Origin: AP-15 sp963738185 | Lineage (GTDB): Bacteria; Pseudomonadota; Alphaproteobacteria; ATCC43930; CGMCC-115725 | DNA length: 64,000 bases | Direction: 5' to 3' | Assembly (NCBI GenBank): GCA_963738185.1 | Contig: CAVTVA010000003.1 | Location: 1,364,001-1,428,000 of the forward strand | In this document: in pieces, positions 36,864-44,233 of the stretch | Position numbering within the stretch: the stretch's first letter is position 1 | How the letters are laid out: each line of letters opens with the position of its first letter | Translations under genes and position numbers: made by a program | The notes under the pieces: model-generated | Told to the model about the DNA's origin: nothing | The model's input: only the letters and a program-made list of their open reading frames with translations | Database searches by the model: none

Positions 36864-36871
36864 TAAGTCAG

Positions 36872-36970
36872 TCACCGTGGGTCGTGTGGGTCTCAAAACT
36901 CCTGCCTTCGGGTCTTAGTAACAATGCCTTCGGGTCTCACGGTGAATGCCCGTAAAGCGACCCACGGTGA
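36872..36970. repeat. Long hairpin (13-bp perfect arms) with repeated TTCG motif
   Basis: TCACCGTGGGTCG (36872-36884) is perfectly complementary to 36958-36970. Inside are two copies of TGCCTTCGGGTCT (36903-36915, 36925-36937), each with a C(TTCG)G tetraloop. The second copy extends to a 15-base motif found inverted at 42527-42541. It lies between convergent genes, so it may act as a bidirectional terminator or a module boundary. Confidence 0.6.
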
Positions 36971-36977
36971 ACCTGTA

Positions 36978-39041
36978 TCAAGCCTTCCGCCCGCGAGCGT
37001 TCGGGTCGTTTCGAAGCTTCCATCGCCCATGCGGCCACATCGACCGCAGCATCTTCAATTCGCGGGCCATCCTCTTTGTAGGCAGCATCGTGGCGCAGGC
37101 GGGACAGTAGGGAACTGCATTCACGATGTTCCGGTCATCAGGATCGACAAACATCGCGACCAGTGGCGTTAGCCCGGCCGGCGCGTCGCATAGGAAGCAG
37201 ACCGCGTCCGTTGGAAATAGCTCGGCGAAGAACGCCTTGGCCTCAGTATCACCCGCGGCGGCCTCGGCGTTCAGGCGCACTGCATCGGCGAGCGGTAACT
37301 GGAGGATGTTCACGCCGAGCCCGGTATTGGCTTGGCCGACCAGGAGGTTGCGGTTGATGGCGTCGCGGATCGCCGCGACCACGCCCGGCCCGTCCTTGGC
37401 CTGGGTGTTCACAATGATTGGTCCGGTAGAAACAGTAGCGCCATGGTCGTTGTTATTCGTGACGGTGCTGCTGGAATTGAGCGCGAGCGCGCCTTGCTGC
37501 GCGCCCTGGAGCATACCCTGCACACCGGGCGGGGCGGCGGGCAGCGGCGCGTTGGCCGTTGGCCAAGGGCCGCTGGCGGTCCACGGAGTAAAGCCACGCT
37601 TCGCCTTTAGCCACGCGGCGGCGGCATCTTGTATCTGCGGGGGCGCGTCCGAGGCATGTGGATACTGACCGGCGACGCCGATCGCGGCCGCGGCCTCCCG
37701 CCACGTCGCATCGCCGAATTGCCACCCGCCCCAGTGCCACTGAGAACTCCGGCGCGAGATTCCCCATGGGTATCATTTTTGTTGACGGCTTTGTAGTTGC
37801 CGCCGCTCTCACGCTGGCGGATCGCGGTCATCACGCCGATGTCGCGCTTCGTCATACTGGCGAAGGCGCGCTCCCCGGCCAAATCGCCCGCCGGAGCGGT
37901 GCTGGTCGCGGTATGACGTGCAAATCGCTGAGCTTGCCGAAGTCACCCGGCAGTTTGGAAAAATTACCGTTCAACAGATCGCCGAGCGCCTTGAACAAGT
38001 CCATGACGTCATTAGTATCCGCATCGCCAATTCCGGAAAGCGTGGCGATCAGGTCTTTGAATTTTTCGTTAAGCGTATCGAGCCATGTGACAAAGGTCGC
38101 CAGGTCATTTGTCGCAGCGATCAGCACCGGGTCAAGCCACTCCCAGATGTCATTGAATAGTTTTGTTCGCGCGACGGCGAGCCTGTTCTCGACTTCGACT
38201 AAATCGCGGTCAAGCTTGACTTGGCGCTCGGTCAAGGCCGTCTTGCGTGCCTCGGCAATCTCGCCGGGCAGGCTTTCCCCAGCATTGCGTAACGCAATCG
38301 ACGCCGTCGGCGACAGGCCGAGATTTGTACCCTGCGCAATCGCAAGCGCTTCGGGTTCTTGCGCGAACTTCTGCGCCACCTGTTCCGCCAACTGTTCGGG
38401 CGTCGCTGTCAGCATGTCGGTGATGCCAAGGACCCCAAAGGCTTTCATCAGCGCGGGGTCCGGTGGCTGACCGGTCTTCGGCATCAGTTGGAACTGTTTG
38501 ATATGTGCCAACCACCCTTGTGTTTCTTCCTCTGGCACGTTGCCATGCGTCAACAGCGCTTGACTGACGGCAGAGAACTCGCGCACCGGCATACCCGCCG
38601 TAGCCGCACCAACGCCGATGTTGAACCCTTTCGCCGCTGAAGCTGAGGCGCTTTCGATGACCTTCTTCATTGCTTCGAACACGCCGATCGCGGCCAAGCC
38701 GGCGACGCTGAGCGCACGCACGCCGACTGTGAGTCCGGCTAACCCGGCCTCGCCCGCGGTGCTGGTGCGGCGGGCTTGCGCGCCGACGGCGGCGATGTGC
38801 TTTTGTGCGGCCTGCGCCGGCGCTGCGAGGGTCTCAAGGTGGCGGCGAACGGTCCGGCTCGGGCTTCGAGGAGCTTGAGGAAGGCCAGAATGTTGACACC
38901 GACGTCGCCGAAGCGCTCGCCGGTGCGCTCGGCACCGGTCTGGAGGGTCTGGAGCGAGCGCTCGGCTTGGCGTTGGCCCTCGGTAAACTTGCTTGTGTCA
39001 AGGCCAAGCTCGACGCAGAGGGTGTCAATAATTGTAGCCAT
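36978..39041 (-). pseudogene. Phage tail tape measure protein with lytic transglycosylase domain, frameshifted
   Basis: One ~690-aa reading broken by at least three frameshifts (about 38865, 37905, 37767). N-terminus: VELGLDTSKFTEGQRQAERSL. Middle: a long helical region with hydrophobic segments (SVAGLAAIGVFEAMKKVIESAS). Then a transglycosylase-like domain (RQRESGGNYKAVNKND, then QWHWGGWQFGDATWREAA in another frame), an Ala/Pro linker, and the tail motif GPIIVNTQAKDGPGVVAAIRDAI. A CxxC pair (CFLCDAP ... CPACA) closes the protein. Tape measures set tail length and help DNA cross the cell wall. Each break sits near a G/C run. Confidence 0.75.
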
Positions 39042-39049
39042 GTTTTATG

Positions 39050-39963
39050 CTAACCAGAAGAAATTTGCAGATCGCTGATCGTAACATTCGGCGTGGCCGG
39101 GTAGCCGGACATGACCATCTCCCACGGCCCATCGGGCAGCTGCGACGACAAGCTGTAGTTCAAACCGTAGACGTTCCAAAGGCCATTGGCTGGGGTCAGC
39201 TCACTTTCAACTTTGATTTGCGAGCCGAATTTCATGGCTGGGTTGAAAAGAGAACGTACCACCACACCCGATTGCTGGTACGTCGGATAGCCAATCATGC
39301 CCGTAGCGGGTGAGACGATCGTCGGTGTGCCGGCCCGGCTCCCGTTCTTTGGGAAGATCGCCAACACGCCATGCACGCGGTCTGGGAAGGCGTAAATGTT
39401 CGCCGCATTCGCACAAGCATTGATCTGTGCCAGATGGTGCCGGAGAAGTACGGGTTACTGAGCTTGACATCGACGCCCGCATTTTCGAGCGTCAACCCGG
39501 CCGTCTTTGCCATGGCGCCCATCAATGTCGCAACGTCAACCGCACCTTTGACTGATGAAGGCGGCACCGGTTTCAGTTGTAAATCCGCCGTCGTCGAAGC
39601 CGAGATCATCAATGGCACGTCCGGCATTGCCGTGAAATCGGGGAAGCTTTCCAGTACTACACCCTGGAAGACCGCCGACATTGTCCCACCGACGTCGCCC
39701 GCCTCGACGAGGACGATGTTGTTGCGCACGCCGTATTGCAGCCCGGCTTGCGTGAATTGATTTAATTGGTTGCGGGTGATGCCCCAAATGTGAAGGATCG
39801 CGGTGGTCGCGCCTGGGTTCATGATGAAACCAAGCTCCGCGTGAACGCGCATTCCTGATAACTTGACAGTGTCGAAGCCGCTGTTCCCCCAGCTTCCTTT
39901 GCCGAGTCGGAGCGTCACGTCGATGGCGCGGGTGGCGAACGCTGATTGCATTAGGCCGGCCAC
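39050..39963 (-). pseudogene. Phage baseplate hub-like protein, frameshifted
   Basis: A ~304-aa tail protein in two frames. The first part (DVTLRLGKGSWG, MRVHAELGFIM, LHIWGITRNQLNQF) and the second (RVHGVLAIFPKNGSRAGTPTIVSPATG, YGLNYSLSSQLPDGPWEM) join through QINACANAANIYAFPD in the second frame; the break is near 39430. The content matches hub or late-control-like proteins encoded next to tape measure genes. The start is GTG 39963, or the ATG at 39951 that overlaps the upstream stop. It ends 8 bases before the tape measure start. Confidence 0.65.
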
Positions 39964-40202
39964 AAATTCATCACGGCAAAGCGGCCGGGGGTCCTGGTTT
40001 TCCGGGTGAAGACGAGTCCATCCCGACGACCGGGGTCGTCGAGACCGGCCTGGTCAAACGTGGCGATGTGGACAAATATATCCGTCCCGTCATCGTCGGC
40101 TTCGATGAAGCCAAAACCACGCGTTTCAAACCAGCCGAGCGTCGCAGTGGCCGGGCGCGGTGGGTTTTTTTCAATGGAATGGTTTCGGGTTGCGGTGTAC
40201 AC
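39951..40202 (-). CDS. Cold-shock-domain-like protein
   Basis: An ~83-aa protein with a cold-shock fold signature: TLGWFETRGFGFIEADDDGTDIFVHIATFDQAGL, containing RNP1-like GFGFIE and RNP2-like DIFVHI. The basic Lys/Trp positions of canonical CspA are partly changed. GTG 40202 is the best start in a frame open to 40316; two hairpins lie just upstream. Cold-shock proteins bind single-stranded nucleic acid; a copy inside a tail module is unusual and may regulate late transcripts by anti-termination. Confidence 0.6.
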   Translation of the reverse strand: MYTATRNHSIEKNPPRPATATLGWFETRGFGFIEADDDGTDIFVHIATFDQAGLDDPGRRDGLVFTRKTRTPGRFAVMNLWPA

Positions 40203-40212
40203 CAAACAATCG

Positions 40213-40283
40213 CTGCCCGCGCCGAGGGAGTAGCACGGCGCGGGCAGCTGGCTGTCTGGCGGGGTCGCCGAACACCGCCAGAC
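40213..40283. repeat. Two tandem hairpins upstream of the cold-shock-like gene
   Basis: Hairpin one has 12-bp perfect arms (40213-40224 and 40236-40247, 11-base loop). Hairpin two has 9-bp perfect arms (40254-40262 and 40275-40283, 12-base loop). They fill the gap between the 40313 stop and the next leftward gene. No strong T tract follows on either strand, so attenuation or RNA processing is as likely as simple termination. Confidence 0.65.
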
Positions 40284-40312
40284 TCCGCCCTGCGAGTTGT
40301 TTCGCAGAGCGG

Positions 40313-40945
40313 TCACGCCGCGCCACGCTTCCTAAAGTGGTCGCTCTTTAGGGCCGGCAGCAGCGTGTTCGAATTGTATTTTAGTGCGTATATCGATTTG
40401 GACCAATCGGCATATCCGGGACCGGCATTCAATGTGTTTTGGAGAATGACCGGTGGAACGGAAATTATGGCGTGCTGGCCGATCGCATAGAGCGCGCGGC
40501 GCAGGTCCAACGCTACGGCTTCGGCCTCGTGCAAGGCGGAAAGTAACGCGGCAACCTCGGGCGAAGCAGCGAGGACTACGCCCACGGCCGAATTCACCGC
40601 AGCAGTAGCACCGGCCAATTCAATCTCGATAGTGCGGCGCTCGGCTTCGAGTAACTGCATCGCTTCGGCCGATTGGTCGATATGGTACTGTGCGTCCAAA
40701 ACGGCGGCTTCGGCTTCTGCGAGTGTGTCAAAATTGGCGGCATCACCAAGAAGTGCTGCCACCAGTTGACGTGGAGCATTGTCGCGGGCCGTGGCGAGGT
40801 CTTCGTCCGCTGAAGCCAGGGCCGCGAACCGTTCGCCCGCGCCAGCCGAGCGGCGCTCCTCGGCCTGTAGCAGGGCATGCAGGCGCGCTTCGAGCGCGCT
40901 GCGTTTTGCAATGGCGTCGGCTAAGGCTTGGCGTGGATCGGGCAT
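40313..40945 (-). CDS. Hypothetical helical island protein
   Basis: A 210-aa Ala/Glu/Leu-rich protein, largely coiled coil over residues ~5-135 (LADAIAKRSALEARLHALLQAEERR, AEAEAAVLDAQYHIDQSAEAMQLLEAERRTIEIEL), followed by a different C-terminal ~60 residues (YAIGQHAIISVPPVILQNTL). ATG 40945 is preferred; the frame is open to 41002. No known family. By position it lies between the terminase remnant and tail genes, where head-completion or tail-chaperone genes would sit. Confidence 0.55.
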   Translation of the reverse strand: MPDPRQALADAIAKRSALEARLHALLQAEERRSAGAGERFAALASADEDLATARDNAPRQLVAALLGDAANFDTLAEAEAAVLDAQYHIDQSAEAMQLLEAERRTIEIELAGATAAVNSAVGVVLAASPEVAALLSALHEAEAVALDLRRALYAIGQHAIISVPPVILQNTLNAGPGYADWSKSIYALKYNSNTLLPALKSDHFRKRGAA

Positions 40946-40949
40946 GGGA

Positions 40950-41288
40950 TCACATCGAACGAACGCGCGACGCGTTGGGGAGCAGCGCGGCGAATTTGTC
41001 ACTTTGTGCGGTGGTCAGGCCGACCGGGCGGGCGCGGCGTGGGAGCGGGCGGTCGGATGGGAGGATCGGGAGCCGGGCGACATCCGGAAACTTCTTGTCG
41101 AAGGCCAACCGCGCCCGTGCGTCCATCGCCGGCCCGCGGTCTAGGTCTTTTTCGTATTTCGGGCGGTCTTGTTCACGCACCGTAAAGTTAGCATCAGTAT
41201 CGGTGCGATCCATACGCCCGCCGGTATTGGGCCGGCCGCTGAACTCGGGCGGGTCGTCTTCGGCGAATAGATCATCGTCGTCGCACAT
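40950..41288 (-). CDS. Hypothetical acidic island protein
   Basis: A 112-aa hydrophilic protein. It starts with an acidic cluster (CDDDDLFAEDDPPEF) and continues with mixed charge and little predicted structure. It begins within the last bases of the terminase remnant and ends five bases before the next gene. No recognised domain. It could be a scaffold or regulatory protein of the element; the call rests on operon position and open frame only. Confidence 0.45.
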   Translation of the reverse strand: MCDDDDLFAEDDPPEFSGRPNTGGRMDRTDTDANFTVREQDRPKYEKDLDRGPAMDARARLAFDKKFPDVARLPILPSDRPLPRRARPVGLTTAQSDKFAALLPNASRVRSM

Positions 41289-42073
41289 GGACTTGACGGC
41301 TTCGAGGAGTTCGTCGAGTTCTTCTGGCTCGATGCGAAGCCCGCCCCCGGCCCGTTAGCCGCCCCCCGGCAAATAGGCGAATAAAATGGCTCCATGGCGT
41401 CCCATGCCATCCCCCAACGGCACCAATAACGAGCGCCTTTTTATGCGCTTCCGCGAGCGCGACCCAGCGGTTTACGGACGATTTGACGGTGCCGCTGGTC
41501 ACGGCGGCATCGACTTCGAAATCCGGAGAGGAGGCATCTTCAGAGCGCCAATACGCCACCTCGTCGAAGATCGCACAGCAAATCGTCCGGCCGCGAACCG
41601 CCCGGTAGGAATTGGTGCCGACGACGATTTGTGCATTGTTCTTAAGATCGACGGTATCGGCGGTGATGCGGTCGACCATGCCTGCGAGCAGCGGGACTTC
41701 GCGGAAATAGGCGGCGATATAGCGGAACACGATCGCGGCTTGGTCGCGGTCGCAGGCGAGACACAAGACCGTGGCTTTTTCACCAGGGCGCAGCCGGCCT
41801 GGGATCACGTTGACGGCGACAAAGGTCGCCAGGTCGGCGGCGATGCTGTCCTTACCACCACCGCGCCCGACCACGCAGACAAGCTCGCCGACTGGCGCAG
41901 AGGGGCGGCGGGCGGCCACCGGCAACTGAATTGAAGCGCTTGGTCTCCAACGGGTCGAGCGGCAATCCGTAGGTCGCGCGTAGCACGGCGCGCCAGGTGT
42001 TCCACGAGCGCCCGCGGTGGAAGGGTCCGAGCAGGTTCGGGTCATCGACGAACTGGACGATGTTCATCGTCAT
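41272..42073 (-). pseudogene. Terminase large subunit, truncated and frameshifted
   Basis: Only the ATPase half remains. The N-terminus (MNIVQFVDDPNLLGPFH ... WRAVLRATYGLPLDPLETKRF) and ATPase core are in different frames, joining near 41905. The core has Walker A GRGGGKD and Walker B CAIFDEVAYW. After ~250 residues the frame diverges from terminases and ends at 41272; no nuclease domain follows. In intact phages TerL packages DNA into procapsids; this version cannot cut DNA. It overlaps the upstream gene by ~30 bases. Confidence 0.72.
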
Positions 42074-42410
42074 GCCGGGCAGTCAATATATTCTGCGAAT
42101 GTCGGCTCTGCCATCGGAGCCTGGCCAATCCCAGCGAGACCATTGTCCGGCGCAGCGAGTTCGAAAAGGCGAGATAAGTCTTGGCGTCGTACTCCGTGAA
42201 TGTTCCGTCGATGATGCGTTGGTCGAGAACGGCGCAGCGCAATTGCAGCATCGCAGCACGCTCGATCAGGACTGTCTGGCTGCGGCTGAGCTTCCCACCG
42301 AGTTGTGCGGCCAGACCTTCACGCATGTGTCGGAGGAGCCGACCTTCTTTCGACCGCATATCCGGGCGCGCCAGGACGATCTCCTTTGAATACGCGCCGA
42401 GCTTTGGCAA
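42042..42410 (-). CDS. Putative terminase small subunit-like protein
   Basis: A ~122-aa basic helical protein (SKEGRLLRHMREGLAAQLGGKLSRSQ, then LIERAAMLQLRCAVLDQRI, TEYDAKTYLAFSNSLRRTMVSLGL). It is found directly before the terminase large subunit and overlaps it, the usual place for a DNA-recognising small subunit. Sequence alone does not prove the family. TTG 42410, with GGAG seven bases upstream, is the most likely start. The last ~25 residues look like read-through beyond the conserved part. Confidence 0.5.
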   Translation of the reverse strand: MPKLGAYSKEIVLARPDMRSKEGRLLRHMREGLAAQLGGKLSRSQTVLIERAAMLQLRCAVLDQRIIDGTFTEYDAKTYLAFSNSLRRTMVSLGLARLRWQSRHSQNILTARHDDEHRPVRR

Positions 42411-42503
42411 AAACAAACTCCGTATAAGCCCTAAATAGCGGGCATGTATCCTTGTTATAATAAAGGCCGCGGCGGGCCGCGCGAAAGTTCTTTAAATCAA
42501 GGA

Positions 42504-42567
42504 GCGGGTGTGTGTGGCACGCTCCATGAGACCCGAAGGCAACCGTTCGAAGACCACCCACACCCGC
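42504..42567. repeat. Long hairpin with 14-bp arms carrying the inverted 15-base motif
   Basis: Arms 42504-42517 and 42554-42567 pair with one mismatch; the loop holds TGAGACCCGAAGGCA (42527-42541), the exact reverse complement of 36925-36939. It lies in the leader of the terminase operon. Two such hairpins therefore bracket the packaging/tail block in opposite orientation. Confidence 0.6.
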
Positions 42568-42797
42568 GCACCAATATTACCCCAAATCTCGCAAGATGAA
42601 AAGGTCAAAACGATCGCCCCATGGTGGAAACCGCTTATTTAGCCCGGCCGGCCGCTGTAACTACTTGGGATTACTGGGATGTTGTGGCCGAGGGCTGCTA
42701 AGGAATGGTTAGTAGGCGCGGTGTTTTGATGCCCTGCGCTCGTCGCCTGCTCTAGGTGAACCGGCCGGCGGTAACGGCCCGGCGGCGGCCGGCAAGG

Positions 42798-42821
42798 CCA
42801 ATAGCGGCGCGGCGCTATTGG
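42798..42821. repeat. 9-bp perfect inverted repeat
   Basis: CCAATAGCG and CGCTATTGG separated by six bases, in a gene-free GC-rich stretch full of GCCGGC-type runs. The rest of 42568-42996 shows no convincing gene. Could be an operator or a hairpin. Confidence 0.45.
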
Positions 42822-42996
42822 CGTGCATTGGCGCGCAGCGCGCGGCCGGCCAGCGCTAAAAAGAACGGTGACGGTTCGTGGTCAATTGTCCGGTCTCGGT
42901 CTGCTCAGGTGTCATCGTCATGCTACATTCCTTTTTTGCCAGCCGGCCCCCCCTTTTAGCGCAACGATCATCCTTTAGTTTCAACTACTTAGCTCC

Positions 42997-43239
42997 TTTT
43001 AACGCTTTTAGCGCTTTTAACGCAGCCCTAGCTATTTGCCAGCCGGCGGCCCGGTTTCAGTCCACCAGTGAAAATCGCGGGAGGAGACCATCCCCCCGTA
43101 GCCGATCCCTATCAGATGAGCCGTAGGAATGGATAACAGCAGTCTCCCTCTCCCTCTCCGACCAAATCCCTATCAGATGAGCCGTAGGAATGGCCTTCCC
43201 CCGCGTACGGGAGCGTTATAAGCGTTAAAAGCGTTAAAA
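42997..43239. repeat. Inverted iteron arrays: candidate origin of the element
   Basis: Three tandem 9-mers TTTTAACGC/TTTTAGCGC/TTTTAACGC (42997-43023) face three tandem copies of the complementary 9-mer GCGTTATAA/GCGTTAAAA/GCGTTAAAA (43213-43239), about 190 bases apart. Between them lie two 28-base direct repeats. The surroundings are T- and A-rich. This geometry, beside a primase-helicase gene, is what initiator-binding iterons look like; function is inferred. Confidence 0.55.
43105..43193. repeat. Pair of 28-base direct repeats inside the iteron region
   Basis: 43105-43132 and 43166-43193 are identical over 28 bases, with 33 bases between them that contain a pyrimidine run (TCCCTCTCCCTCTCC). 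The repeats are not palindromic. They lie centrally between the two iteron arrays. Confidence 0.7.
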
Positions 43240-43309
43240 GGCGGAAAGCCTAGGCTTTTGGCATTTTTTGATAACAAAAAAGCCCCCTGCTGATGGCAAA
43301 AAAGCCCCC

Positions 43310-43723
43310 TCACATTGCGCGCCACAACTCGGCACTCCTTCCTCCGGTCCGTTCAGGGTCGATTCTCACCTTGCCCCCTTTGAGCAGCATCGCCAGCGCG
43401 GCCCCGATCTTCTCGTGCTGGTGTCGGCTGAATAGATTGTTAATCGCCGTCCGGTTCAGTCCGGCGGGAGTGGCCTTCAGCGCGCGCAGAATATCATCGG
43501 CGACCGGGTCACCCAACATGCCACCCCAGATATATGCGGCAAACTCCTGAGCAGATCTGACCAATGCCAATGCTGCACGCAGATGTTCGAGGCCGATTGC
43601 GGTACGCTGGTCGAGCAACGCATAGAGCATGGCAAGCCGCACGGCCTGCGCTTCGGCGCGCCCGATGATCGCCCCCAGCAGACCGGGTTTACCCTCGGAC
43701 AGCGCCGGGAACCCTGGCGGCAC
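43310..43723 (-). pseudogene. C-terminal fragment of a DUF3987-type replication protein
   Basis: A 137-aa frame from GTG 43723. It is similar to the end of DUF3987 (YfjI-like) primase/helicase-associated proteins: IIGRAEAQAVRLAMLYALLDQ, IGLEHLRAALALVRSAQEFAAYIWG, then a winged-helix-like end (GLNRTAINNLFSRHQHEKIGAALAMLLKGGKVRID). The upstream ATPase domain is absent, replaced by repeats, so this is probably a remnant left by deletion. Two copies of CAAAAAAGCCCCCT (43275-43288, 43297-43310) follow its stop and give T runs on the minus strand. Confidence 0.55.
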
Positions 43724-43735
43724 CCAAACCCGAAG

Positions 43736-44213
43736 GATTCCACAAATCCGCTACGTCCATCCGAGGCCGATTCCACAAATCTACACGTCCAACGCTCCAT
43801 CTTGGCCCTACGCCAGCGATAATCGACCCATTTTGTCACAATTACGGCAAATAAGGCCAATAAGGCACCTTTACGGCGCAATTGCGGTGGGTCGCGTCCA
43901 TATTGCGGCGGCATTACGGCGGAAGTTAGCCAGCGCCGCGAAAACAGCCCGCGGCGATAGCTCCGGGGGTGCTGTTATCACTCTGCTATCACTCTGCGTT
44001 CACTGGCCTCGCAAAAATCCTCCTTATATTTCAGCTTGTTATCACTGTAATCACTGTTATCACTACTTTTGTTGTAAAGGGTTATAGCAGCTAGCGCTAA
44101 GGGCTACGGGCCGGGGGCATCCCCCATAGCCATATAGGCACCCACCGCTAACAGTGATTGCAGCGATAACTCCTTGAAATTGTTGACATGCGTAGTGATA
44201 GCAGAGTGATTAC
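43736..44213. other. Gene-free region with short iterated motifs
   Basis: No gene is supported in this ~500-base gap. It holds a 13-base direct repeat GATTCCACAAATC (43736-43748, 43769-43781), several TTACGGC/TTGCGGC copies (43850-43920), and a TTATCACT family: 43975, 43986, a three-unit 9-base tandem at 44038-44064, and inverted AGTGAT copies at 44153, 44194 and 44205. TTGACA occurs at 44183-44188. This looks like a second protein-binding array beside the replication gene. Confidence 0.5.
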
Positions 44214-44233
44214 AAACACCCATTGGAGTGATT

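Noticed and set aside
43105..43193. Two 28-base repeats with a 33-base spacer as a CRISPR array
   Set aside because: Only two copies, repeats not palindromic, no cas genes in the window, and they lie inside an iteron-rich control region.
43275..43310. Duplicated A/C-rich motif as a rho-independent terminator
   Set aside because: It gives T runs on the minus strand but no complementary stem precedes them.
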